DNA of 64,000 bases from Streptomyces alboflavus (GTDB lineage: Bacteria > Actinomycetota > Actinomycetes > Streptomycetales > Streptomycetaceae): NCBI RefSeq assembly GCF_000716675.1, contig NZ_JNXT01000003.1, positions 310,001 through 374,000 of the forward strand, given 5' to 3'. A program made the translations under genes and the position numbers. Numbering within the stretch: position 1 is the stretch's first letter; each line of letters starts with the position of its first letter. Shown here one piece after another: positions 33,501 through 43,855 of this stretch. Under the pieces are notes generated by a model. It did not search any database and was not told the DNA's origin. It saw nothing but the letters and a program-made list of their open reading frames with translations.

Positions 33501-33921
33501 CGGCCCGCCCCGCACGCCCATGGAGCTGCCGGTGTACGGGACGGTGCTGCACGCGCTGGGCGTGGCGGGGCTGAGGGCGGGCGGGGCCGGTCCTGAGGCC
33601 GATGCCGATGCCGACGTGGGTGCGGGTGCGGGCGCCCGTACCGTGGCCGTGCGGATGATCGCGCTCGCCGAACGCCTGCGGGTGCTGCGGGAGTTCCGGC
33701 CGACCATGTCCGCGGCCCGCGCCCGGCGGGCCGCCGAGGCCACCGAGGCCACCGAGGAAGCCGACAGGGCGGCGTACGCCGACGCGGTGTCGGAGTACGC
33801 CGCCCTGGGGCGGGACGAGTTGCGGGACACGGCCCGCGCGCTCATCGGGGATCGCGGTGGAACAGCGAGGTCGCCCAGAAGTAGCCCAGCGTCCCCAGGC
33901 CCAGACACCAGCAGATCGTGA
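30544..33921 (+). CDS. AfsR-like regulator (winged helix, BTAD, NB-ARC, helical repeats)
   Basis: A 1125-aa protein. Residues about 5-95 form an OmpR-type winged helix, 100-240 the bacterial transcriptional activator domain, and the nucleotide-binding domain has the P-loop GPGGLGKTRLA near 279. The rest is alpha-helical TPR-like. A Gly/Ala-rich linker with two short repeats (about 573-605) separates the ATPase and C-terminal parts. Such proteins control secondary metabolism or global responses. No biosynthetic cluster is adjacent. Its last 80 bp overlap the convergent ABC permease gene. Confidence 0.9.
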   Translation: MSTDLTLLPRVAHRGQEVTAPRIRGLLALLAGDLRSGRSTERLVAGLWPDEQPERPGKAVQVLVSRARAQLGADAIASTPTGYRLTLTEDQVDSSALPLHATASADRARAGDHAGSLAAADAGLALWPGTPDPGGATDDPVAALRAERAPVRDALVRARALALARLGRHTEAAGPLAAAASVQPRDEEVLAELLRGTAATAGPAAALTRYETYRRELRDGLGTEPGAGLKAVHQELLRGEAPVVRHGVPHEPNQLLGRDEDIAEAERLLRASRAVTVVGPGGLGKTRLAYAVSRRAEQRVVYFVPLAGVTADDDVAPEVAAALGAGDGRHGAVPGHPPVDPVTGILGVLGTGPALLVLDNCEHVIRGAADLVHALVSASRAVTVLATSRAPLDLTSEAVYALPELGLDTSVELFTQRARAARPGVLLPPDAVAELCRHLDGLPLAVELAAARVRVLSVLDIARRLGDRFALLRGGARDAPERHRTLHAVVEWSWNLLTRDARAALRTLSVFPGGFSGEAADQVLGGDALPLLEQLADQSLLTVTDTAAGVRFRMLETVREFGAARLVEAGGESARADGGIAVAGAERPATGGELPAAGDQLPATGGHSVASGGGDEAVGRFLGWARDFGVAHHDALLGAEPLPAWERVKAEQDNLVAALRHALARADGPTTAAVTAVLAALWSTDSNYPRLAALAADTGPALSHYHPEPAYVEVARAAAALCTGSLFNGSHVARQLVTLRRLPPAPPDTLLRATAVVLSAVPEMVPPDYAVLRGLCASERPLVAGIAEGVATYIWEYQHDIDRALASARRMLAVLAPIDNPTLRVVSHSRISELCLKTGQGEAAYGYLKAALETLPRLGDEHDYIGIRSGLALACLQRGELDEAEHWLRQVADGNAQQDAFYSPDIGVRAEIALGRGLTETGLELWRGAMERLAHAGSLFQDDPWIDPWALQIQAAAVTAHAYADRLGLVAEPLDRMRERLRRLLAGPPRTPMELPVYGTVLHALGVAGLRAGGAGPEADADADVGAGAGARTVAVRMIALAERLRVLREFRPTMSAARARRAAEATEATEEADRAAYADAVSEYAALGRDELRDTARALIGDRGGTARSPRSSPASPGPDTSRS

Positions 33922-34633
33922 TCCACCACTCGTTGCCGATGGCGCTGCCGAGCAGCAGTCCGCGCAGGGTCTCGATGGCGGGCGTGAACGGCTGGTACTC
34001 GGCGACCGGCTGGAACCAGCCCGGCATCGCGTCGACCGGGACGAAGGCGCTGGAGAGGAACGGCAGGATCATCAGCGGCAGAGCGTTGTTGCTGGCCGCC
34101 TCCACGTTCGGGCTCGCGAGCCCCGTCCCCACGGCGATCCAGGTGAACGCCGTGGCGACCAGCGCGAGCAGCCCGAGCGCCGCCAGCCACTCCAGGGCCG
34201 AGGCGTCCGTGGACCGGAAGCCGACGGCCACGGCGACCGCGCCCACGAGGACCACGCTGATGACCGCCCGCAGCACACTGCCGACCACGTGCCCGATGAG
34301 CAGGGAGCCGCGGTGGATCGCCATGGTCCGGAACCGGGCGATGATGCCCTCGGTCATATCCATGGCGACGGACACCGCCGTTCCGACCGGGGCGCCGCCG
34401 ATGGTCATGAGCAGGATGCCCGGGACGAGATAGGCGATGTACTCGGCGCGGCCGGCGCCGCCGCCGTCGATGCCCGCGCTCATCACGTCGCCGAAGACGT
34501 AGACGAAGAGCAGCAGCAGGACGATCGGCATCAGGAGCACGTTCAGGGTGAGCGACGGATAGCGCCGCGCGTGCAGCAGGTTGCGGCGCAGCATGGTGTA
34601 CGAGTCGCGCACGGCGGGGGAGAGGGAACTCAT
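33842..34633 (-). CDS. ABC-2 type permease (DrrB-like)
   Basis: A 263-aa membrane protein with six predicted helices (for example TLNVLLMPIVLLLLFVYVFG) and the ABC-2 motif region ending in FTPAIETLRGLLLGS. It is the export channel partner of the ATPase just upstream, and the start ATG overlaps that gene's stop by 4 bp. It probably exports a lipophilic compound or drug. It overlaps the 3' end of the AfsR-like gene on the other strand. Confidence 0.9.
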   Translation of the reverse strand: MSSLSPAVRDSYTMLRRNLLHARRYPSLTLNVLLMPIVLLLLFVYVFGDVMSAGIDGGGAGRAEYIAYLVPGILLMTIGGAPVGTAVSVAMDMTEGIIARFRTMAIHRGSLLIGHVVGSVLRAVISVVLVGAVAVAVGFRSTDASALEWLAALGLLALVATAFTWIAVGTGLASPNVEAASNNALPLMILPFLSSAFVPVDAMPGWFQPVAEYQPFTPAIETLRGLLLGSAIGNEWWITICWCLGLGTLGYFWATSLFHRDPR

Positions 34634-35592
34634 CGGACCGCCTCCGCGGGCTTGTCGGCGCCGCCGGTGAGGGCGAAGAACACGTCGTCGAGGTCGGGGG
34701 TGTGCACGGTCAGCTGGTCCGCCTCGATGTCCGCGGAGTCCAGCCAGTCGAGGAGGGAGCGCAGCTCGCGCTGGCTGCCGTCGCTGGGGATCCGCAGCGT
34801 CAGCGCCTCGTCGTCCGCGGTGACCTCGCGCAGGGCGACGGCGGCGGACCGGTACGCAGACCGGTCGGCGAAGCGCAGCCGCACATGCCCGCCCGGGACG
34901 ATCCGCTTCAGCTCGTCGGCGTTGCCCTGGGCGGCGATCCTGCCGTCGTTCAACACCGCGATGCGGTCGGCGAGTTCGTCGGCCTCCTCCAGGTACTGGG
35001 TGGTGAGGAAGACGGTGACGCCGCCGGCGACCAGCTCGCGGATGATGCCCCACATGGTGTGGCGGCTGCGCGGGTCGAGACCGGTGGTCGGCTCGTCGAG
35101 GAAGATGATCCGCGGGTTCCCGACCAGCGTCATGGCGATGTCGAGGCGGCGCCGCATGCCGCCCGAGTAGGTGACGGCGGGTTTCTTCGCGGCCGCCACC
35201 AGGCCGAAGCGTTCGAGGAGCGCGGCGGTGGTGCGGCGGCCCTCGCGGCGGGGGAGGTGGTGCAGGTCGGCGACGAGGAGCATGTTCTCCTCGCCGGTGA
35301 TCAGCCCGTCGACGGCGGAGAACTGCCCCGTGACGCCGATCGCGGCCCGCACCGCCTGCGGGTCGACGGCCAGGTCGTGACCGCCGACCCTGAGGTCACC
35401 GGCGTCCGCGGTGACGAGGGTGGAGAGGATCTTGACGGCGGTGGTCTTGCCCGCGCCGTTCGGGCCGAGCAGGGAGAAGACGGTGCCGGTCGGCACCGCC
35501 AGGTCGATGCCGTCGAGGACCGTCTTGTCCCCGTACGCCTTGCGCAGCCCCTCGGCCGCGATGGCGAGGGGACGGGATGTCGTTGTCGTCAT
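34630..35592 (-). CDS. ABC transporter ATPase (DrrA/daunorubicin-resistance type)
   Basis: A 320-aa ATPase with Walker A GPNGAGKTT (about 44-52), signature YSGGMRRRL, Walker B IIFLDEPTTGLD, and the DrrA-type C-terminal extension (TVHTPDLDDVFFALTG). It powers the adjacent ABC-2 permease. The stop and permease start overlap as ATGA, so the two are coupled. A truncated TetR gene lies just upstream on the same strand and may once have regulated the exporter. Confidence 0.93.
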   Translation of the reverse strand: MTTTTSRPLAIAAEGLRKAYGDKTVLDGIDLAVPTGTVFSLLGPNGAGKTTAVKILSTLVTADAGDLRVGGHDLAVDPQAVRAAIGVTGQFSAVDGLITGEENMLLVADLHHLPRREGRRTTAALLERFGLVAAAKKPAVTYSGGMRRRLDIAMTLVGNPRIIFLDEPTTGLDPRSRHTMWGIIRELVAGGVTVFLTTQYLEEADELADRIAVLNDGRIAAQGNADELKRIVPGGHVRLRFADRSAYRSAAVALREVTADDEALTLRIPSDGSQRELRSLLDWLDSADIEADQLTVHTPDLDDVFFALTGGADKPAEAVR

Positions 35593-35640
35593 GCCGCAGA
35601 GGCTGCGACAGGCTGCATTCAGCGCGGTTTCAGAAGGGTT

Positions 35641-36141
35641 TCAGCGCGCGGCGAGCAGGCCGTCGAGCTCGGCCGCGTAGAGCTGCTCGGCGTCGAAGCT
35701 CATCCCCGTGAAGTGCCCGGCGAGTTCGAGGGACAGGACGCCGTGGAGACGGGTCCAGAAGGCCAGGGCGCGGTGGAGGACCGCGGGCGGGGCGGGGTGG
35801 TCGCCCGCCCACTGGCGGTGGTCCGCGAGGTGGGCGGTGAAGGCGGCCGCCGGGCTGTCCGCGGGCTGCTGCGACGGCTGGTCGAAGTGCTGTTCCGACG
35901 TCGACGCCGGATCCGACGACGGAGGTGACGGGAGCGCGGCGCAGGTGTCGAGCAGCGTCGCCATGATCTCGGACGAGATGGCGGTGGTGTCGTCGGGCGC
36001 GTGATAGCCGGGGACGGGGGTGCCGTAGAGGAGGAAGTACCGCTGGGGGTCGGCCAGCGCCCAGCGGCGCAGGGCGTGCGCGAGCGCGGGGAGGTCGGCC
36101 CCGGAGGCGGCGGCGGTGTGGAAGGTGTCCTGGGGCAGTTC
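35641..36141 (-). pseudogene. TetR-family regulator remnant, N-terminal DNA-binding domain missing
   Basis: The C-terminal ligand domain of a TetR (WHG type) is readable: LRRWALADPQRYFLLYGTPV, then the tail MSFDAEQLYAAELDGLLAAR. Going upstream, homology ends at about 36141 and the frame meets a TGA a few codons later without any start codon. The helix-turn-helix half is gone. The break coincides with the end of another gene remnant on the opposite strand, so a deletion or inversion joined two genes here. It may be the former repressor of the adjacent ABC exporter. Confidence 0.75.
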
Positions 36142-36143
36142 GC

Positions 36144-36401
36144 CTGATCTCGGGCGTGCCGGTCGTCATCGCCCTGGTGGGCGCCTTCACCCGCGTCCGC
36201 GACCGGGCGGTCCGCGTCGCCGCCGCCGTTCTGGCCCTCTCCTTCGCGATCCCGCTCGCGATCTGGCTGGTGCGGCCCGACGGCGCGCAGAGCCTGTCGA
36301 AGGACATCCACCCCGGCTTCGTGGGTCTGATCGTCGCGGCCGGGGCCGCGCTCGTCCTCGCCCTGCGCCGTGCCCGCTCCGTGCGGCCCGCGACGCGGTG
36401 A
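36144..36401 (+). pseudogene. membrane-protein C-terminal remnant
   Basis: About 85 residues with two hydrophobic helices (AAAVLALSFAIPLAIWLV and VGLIVAAGAALVLALRRAR) and an Arg-rich end. It looks like the last part of a larger membrane protein whose front was lost at the same junction that cut the TetR gene. A GTG at 36156 could in principle start a small 81-aa protein, but no good ribosome site precedes it. Confidence 0.5.
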
Positions 36402-36877
36402 CGCCCTACGCCAGGTCGGCCGGGCGCACGCGCAGCTTCTCGGCGATCCGGGCGAGCGCCTGCTGGTCGGCGGCGCTGAGCCGGTCGAGCACCAGCCGGC
36501 GCACGGAGCGGACATGGGTGGGTGCGGCGGCGACGACCACGTCGTACCCGGCGTCCGTCAAGGCGGCGATGGTGTAGCGGCCGTCGTCGGGGTCGGGCCA
36601 CCGCTCCATCCAGCCACGCTTCTCGAACCGCTTGACGACGTTGGACAGGCGTGACAAGGAGCCGTTGGCGAGATAGGCCAGCTCGCTCATCCGGAGGCGG
36701 CGCTCGGGGGCCTCCGAGACATGACTGAGGGTCAGGTACTCGAACAGGGTCAGGCCTGCCTCTTGTTGCAGCGGCGACTCGAGGCGCCCCGGGAGCAGCA
36801 GGGCCAGGGAGACGAGGCCGGTCCAGGCCTCCTTCTCCGGGGCGGACAGCCACAGCGCGTCGTCAGCGGCGCCGTCA

Positions 36878-39837
<2,960 letters not shown>

Positions 39838-39990
39838 GAGAACCTCTTCTCGAAGCGAGCGTGTGTGGGGGGTGCCGCAGGCGACGGAAGGCGAGCTGCC
39901 GTCGCCACCCGTCGCCTGCGTCCGCCCAGCACCGTAGGGCTCCGCGCGCCCCGCGCCTACTGTCATGTACCCATAACATTCGCGTGGGGG

Positions 39991-40431
39991 TCAGGCGCCG
40001 CCGGCCGCGTCGGACACGGTCGCGCTGACCGGGGTGCCCGCCTCGACGGTGCGGCTGACCGTGCAGAGCCGGTCGTGCGAGGTCTTCACGGCGCGGGGGA
40101 GGATCGCGCGGGCGCGGTCCCCCGAAGGACCGTCAGGGAACGCGACGGTGAAGGCGACGTCGAGGTCCGTCATCCGGTTGCCGCTCTCGTCCTCGACCTT
40201 GTGGCCGGTCACGGTGACGGTGAAGGCGGTCGGATCCGTGTGACGGCTCGTGGCGACCTCCACGTCGGCCGCGGTGCAGCCGCCGATCGCGGCGAGGAAC
40301 AGCTCGACCGGCGTGAAGTCGGACCCGGAGCCGGTGCCGAAGGTGACCGTGCCGCCGCGGGCATTGGTCGCGGTGAACAGGCCGGGACCGGACCGCTCGA
40401 GGGAGACAGAACGCAGTGAATTGTCAGTCAT
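39991..40431 (-). CDS. OsmC-family protein
   Basis: A 146-aa OsmC/Ohr-fold protein. It has FTPVELFLAAIGGCTAADVE with the reactive Cys, and a second Cys in HDRLCTVSRTVEAGTPV. These proteins reduce organic hydroperoxides with dithiols, using two Cys. Stand-alone gene, no obvious partner. Confidence 0.88.
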   Translation of the reverse strand: MTDNSLRSVSLERSGPGLFTATNARGGTVTFGTGSGSDFTPVELFLAAIGGCTAADVEVATSRHTDPTAFTVTVTGHKVEDESGNRMTDLDVAFTVAFPDGPSGDRARAILPRAVKTSHDRLCTVSRTVEAGTPVSATVSDAAGGA

Positions 40432-40503
40432 GGCGACGACCGTAACCCCACGCCCCTCGCGACGGTCCGCTTGCCGCGCTCCCCTCGGCCCGCCCCGCCC
40501 CTC

Positions 40504-41616
40504 TCAGCCGACGTGCAGGACCCGGTAGTGATCCAGCCGCGCCGGGTCCCGGTCGACGACCTGGACCGGTGCCCAGGCCCACTGCCACACATTGATGCCC
40601 GGCGTGCGGGAGAACCGGATCGGCCCGCGAGTGCCGCCCACCGCGACGTGCGGCCACGACGCGGCGATGCTCGCCCGGTCCGCCCCGTGCGAGCGCAGCA
40701 CTTCGGCGAGGACGGCGATCGTGTCGTAGCCCTCGAAGGCGACGAACGACGGCGTCCCGGCCAGCCGCTCACGAAGGACGCCCTCGACGCGTGCGCCGAG
40801 CGGGGTGAGCTGCTCGGGCAGGTAGCGCAGGAACGGGACCGCGGCGCCGTCGGAGCCGAGGGACGCCGCCCAGTCGGCGAGCTCCGGCTGCCCGGCCGGA
40901 GCGCCGATCAGGACGTCGGCGAGACGCGGGTCGTGGCGGACGGCCTTGACGATCGGCACGGCCGGATCAGGGTGGCCGACCAGCAGGAGCAGGGCTGTCG
41001 CGCCCGTGGCGACGAGTGCGTCGCACAGCTCCGCGGGGGTGAGCGCCCGCGCGTCGAGTTCCGTCACGGTGCCGCCGCGAGGGGCGAGGTGGTCCCGCAG
41101 GATGCGGGTCCCGGACGCCCAGTACACACTCGGGTCCGCCGCCACGGCGATGTGGCGGTGGCCGGCGCCGAGCAGGAAGTCCCCGTAGATCCGCCAGCCG
41201 TGGGACTGCGCCGGGGCCAGGCGCGCGACCCGGTCCGTGGGCTCGTCGGTGAGCGCGTCGAGAACCCCCGACGAGCACAGGAACGGCAGGCCGAGGGCGT
41301 CGGCCCGGGCGGCGGCGGTGCGGGCGACGACGCTGTGGAACTCCCCCGCCACCGCGGCGACGCCCAGGCCGGCCAGTTCGTCCACGGCCGCCTCGGCCCG
41401 CAGCGGATCAGCCGCGGTGTCCCGGACGACCAGCTCCAGCGGCTTCCCGGCGATCCCACCGGCCTCATTGACTTCTCGTAGGGCCAACTCGAGCCCGGCG
41501 AGCAGGTGCCGGCCCGCCCCGACCCAGCCGGGCGGCGTCAGCGGGACGAGTGCGCCGATCCGGACGGCCGAGTCGTCGGCGCGCTCCGCTCCCTGTGGTG
41601 CTGGTGGCGTATTCAT
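40504..41616 (-). CDS. type-1 periplasmic-binding-fold protein (branched-chain amino-acid type), no export signal
   Basis: A 370-aa protein with the LivJ-like fold: VRIGALVPLTPPGWVGAGRH, LALREVNEAGGIAGKPLELV, and AFEGYDTIAVLAEVLRS near the C-terminus. Most homologues are lipoproteins serving an ABC importer. This one has no signal peptide or lipobox at the ATG and no transporter genes nearby. It may be a cytosolic sensor or have a misplaced start. Confidence 0.8.
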   Translation of the reverse strand: MNTPPAPQGAERADDSAVRIGALVPLTPPGWVGAGRHLLAGLELALREVNEAGGIAGKPLELVVRDTAADPLRAEAAVDELAGLGVAAVAGEFHSVVARTAAARADALGLPFLCSSGVLDALTDEPTDRVARLAPAQSHGWRIYGDFLLGAGHRHIAVAADPSVYWASGTRILRDHLAPRGGTVTELDARALTPAELCDALVATGATALLLLVGHPDPAVPIVKAVRHDPRLADVLIGAPAGQPELADWAASLGSDGAAVPFLRYLPEQLTPLGARVEGVLRERLAGTPSFVAFEGYDTIAVLAEVLRSHGADRASIAASWPHVAVGGTRGPIRFSRTPGINVWQWAWAPVQVVDRDPARLDHYRVLHVG

Positions 41617-41709
41617 ACGTGGGCGTCTCCCCGAGAGGCGATGCGGCCATGGTCGGCCGGATCACGGCGTGAACGTCAGTGGCGCCGAGAGTAGTTGAGC
41701 CGCGAACAG

Positions 41710-41774
41710 CCCATGTCGGCGGCCCGTCCCGTGGCGGTTCTCGTGCCCGGGACGGACTGGACTGCCGACATGGG
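41710..41774 (-). terminator. long hairpin after the AraC/GyrI gene
   Basis: Perfect 11-bp outer arms (CCCATGTCGGC / GCCGACATGGG) enclose a second inverted pair (GTCCCG / CGGGAC). The hairpin lies 7 bp past the stop of the AraC/GyrI-type regulator and is a likely terminator. Confidence 0.6.
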
Positions 41775-41780
41775 CCGGGC

Positions 41781-42647
41781 TCAGCCCTGCTCCCGCTCCA
41801 CCGGGAGCCACAGCTCCGCATCGGCCTCGGTCTTGTCCGGGGACATGCGGGTGCGCAGGATCTCCGGGCCGGGGCCGCTGCGGTAGGGGTTGGACGGGAA
41901 CCACTGCGTGAACACGTCCCGCCACAGCTCCTGGATGGCCTGCGGCGCGGGGCCGCTGGTGGTGAAGACCGCCCACGTACCGGCGGGGACCGGAAGGACC
42001 GTGGCGCCGTCGGGGGCGGCCGCGGAGGTGATCACCCCTTGGTAGTAGTCGAGTTCGGTGCCTTCGGCGCGGCTCGGGTCCAGGTCGTCGCAGATCGCGA
42101 CGACGCCGTGCGGCTCCTGGTCCGACAGCTTCTCCAGGCCCTCCAGGGTCGCCGGGGCGATCCCGCGGACGAAGTCGATGATCGCCTGGTTCGGCCCCGA
42201 GTGCACCAAGGGCACCCGGGTCTTGAGCCCGACGACGCTGAAGTCCGGCTTGTCCACGACGCGATAACGCATGCTGCTGCTCCCTTCGACGGTGAGGCGG
42301 AAGGTCAACCGGGCCTGGGAGACGAGCGCCGCGCCGGTACGCCGTGCCTCGCCGGGGCCGACCCCGTGCAGGGCGCGGAACGCCCGGGCGAACGCCTCGC
42401 CCGAGCCGTAGCCGTAGCGCACCGCGATGTCCAGCAGGGACTCGCGCCCCGCGAGGACCTCGCCGCCCGCGACGGTGAGCCGACGGCGGCGTACGTACTC
42501 CGACAGCGGCATGCCCGCGAGCGCGGAGAACATCCGGCGCAGGTGGTACTCCGAGGTGGCCGCGATCCGCGCCACCTCGGCCACGTCGACGTCCTGGTCG
42601 AGCTGCCGCTCGATGTACTCCAGGCTCTGGTTGAGACGCTCAAGCAC
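41781..42647 (-). CDS. AraC-family regulator with GyrI-like effector domain
   Basis: A 288-aa regulator. The AraC helix-turn-helix is N-terminal (about 5-105: VAEVARIAATSEYHLRRMFS, YGYGSGEAFARAFRALHG). The C-terminal half (about 125-285) is GyrI-like, ending DAELWLPVE, and binds small hydrophobic ligands. The order is that of Rob/SoxS-like activators of efflux. The target is not evident. Confidence 0.88.
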   Translation of the reverse strand: MLERLNQSLEYIERQLDQDVDVAEVARIAATSEYHLRRMFSALAGMPLSEYVRRRRLTVAGGEVLAGRESLLDIAVRYGYGSGEAFARAFRALHGVGPGEARRTGAALVSQARLTFRLTVEGSSSMRYRVVDKPDFSVVGLKTRVPLVHSGPNQAIIDFVRGIAPATLEGLEKLSDQEPHGVVAICDDLDPSRAEGTELDYYQGVITSAAAPDGATVLPVPAGTWAVFTTSGPAPQAIQELWRDVFTQWFPSNPYRSGPGPEILRTRMSPDKTEADAELWLPVEREQG

Positions 42648-42907
42648 CCCGGTCCCCTTCCTCTTGCGTGATCACCACGCTAGGCGGCGGGCACCTGGCC
42701 CGACCCGACATCCTGTGCCCGATCGAGTCGGGTGGGCACGCGGCTCGGCGCGTGTACGGGCTGGGGGAGCAGAGGGCGCCGCCGATCGGGTGGTGGGGTG
42801 GACCGGGCGGCGCGATGTGTCGGGCGGCGTGGTGGGTCAGACGGCGCGTGCCCACGATCCGCGGGCCCGGGCCGCCGCCCGGCAGTGGCATCCGGTACGT
42901 TCGCGCG

Positions 42908-43777
42908 GTGACGTTGACCAAGACGCAGGGTCTCGTGTCGATGCCCGACGAGGCGCAGGTGCGCTGGACGGCGCTGGGGGACACGGCCAGGAAGCCGGCC
43001 GTGGTCCTGCTCCACGGCGGCCCGGGGCTGCCGGACTATCTGGGCGCCCTCGCCCCCATGGTCGCGGACCTCGCGCCTGTGTACCGGTACGACCAGCGCG
43101 GCACGGGCCGGTCCCCGTGGCACGGCCCGCACTCCCTCGCCCGGCATGTCGACGATCTCGCCGCGCTGCTCGACGCGTGGGACGTGCCCAGGGCCGTGCT
43201 CATCGGGCACTCCTACGGCACCGATCTGGCGAGCCGGTTCTGCCTGCGGCACTCCGACCGGGTCGCCGCGGCCCTGCTGATGTGCGGGCCGTTCACCGGG
43301 GACTGGCGCGCCGAGTACCGGGCGGAGCGCCGCCGCCGCATGACCGCGGCCCAGCAGGAGCGGCTCCGTGCGTTGGAGGAGCTGCCGCACCGCACGGAGG
43401 AGCAGGAGGTCGAGCTGCTCACGCTGTCCTGGTTCACCGACCACGCCGATCCCGGACGCGGATGGCACTGGGCGGCCGAAGGCGCCCGGCACCGGCGCCC
43501 CGTCAACTGGTCCATGAACGCCGAGCTCGGCAGGGACGGACGCGCGGATCCCCTCGACGACCACCTGGCCGAACTGCGTACGCGCCTGCCCGCGCGCGCG
43601 GAACTCCTCGGCGGGGCCGACGATCCCCGGCCCTTGTCGGCGCTTGACTCCCTCGCGCTCCAGCTCGATCTCCCCCTGACCCGCGTCGAAGACGCGGGGC
43701 ACGAGCCCTGGCTGGAGCAGCCCGACGCCGTGCGCGCACACCTTCGGCGCTTCGTCCGAGACGCCGTGGGCGCCTGA
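42908..43777 (+). CDS. alpha/beta hydrolase, proline-iminopeptidase-like
   Basis: A 289-aa hydrolase with HGGPGLPDYLG (oxyanion hole), YDQRGTGRS, the nucleophile elbow GHSYGTDLA, and the C-terminal EDAGHEPWLEQP carrying the His. These motifs are typical of prolyl aminopeptidase-like proteins. GTG is chosen because the family starts here; the longer upstream frame is low-quality. The preceding 260 bp hold no gene. Confidence 0.82.
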   Translation: MTLTKTQGLVSMPDEAQVRWTALGDTARKPAVVLLHGGPGLPDYLGALAPMVADLAPVYRYDQRGTGRSPWHGPHSLARHVDDLAALLDAWDVPRAVLIGHSYGTDLASRFCLRHSDRVAAALLMCGPFTGDWRAEYRAERRRRMTAAQQERLRALEELPHRTEEQEVELLTLSWFTDHADPGRGWHWAAEGARHRRPVNWSMNAELGRDGRADPLDDHLAELRTRLPARAELLGGADDPRPLSALDSLALQLDLPLTRVEDAGHEPWLEQPDAVRAHLRRFVRDAVGA

Positions 43778-43855
43778 ACCGCCGGTCGGCCACGACCGGC
43801 GCCGCGGCATCGGGGCCAGTGTGATCGCCGCACAAGCCGACCAGCGAATACGCGG

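Noticed and set aside
30475..33552. Minus-strand frames opposite the AfsR-like gene
   Set aside because: They mirror the codon pattern of the plus-strand gene and match nothing.
30544..33921. Secondary-metabolite gene cluster around the AfsR-like regulator and DrrAB-type exporter
   Set aside because: No synthase, tailoring or other biosynthetic genes are seen in the neighbourhood.
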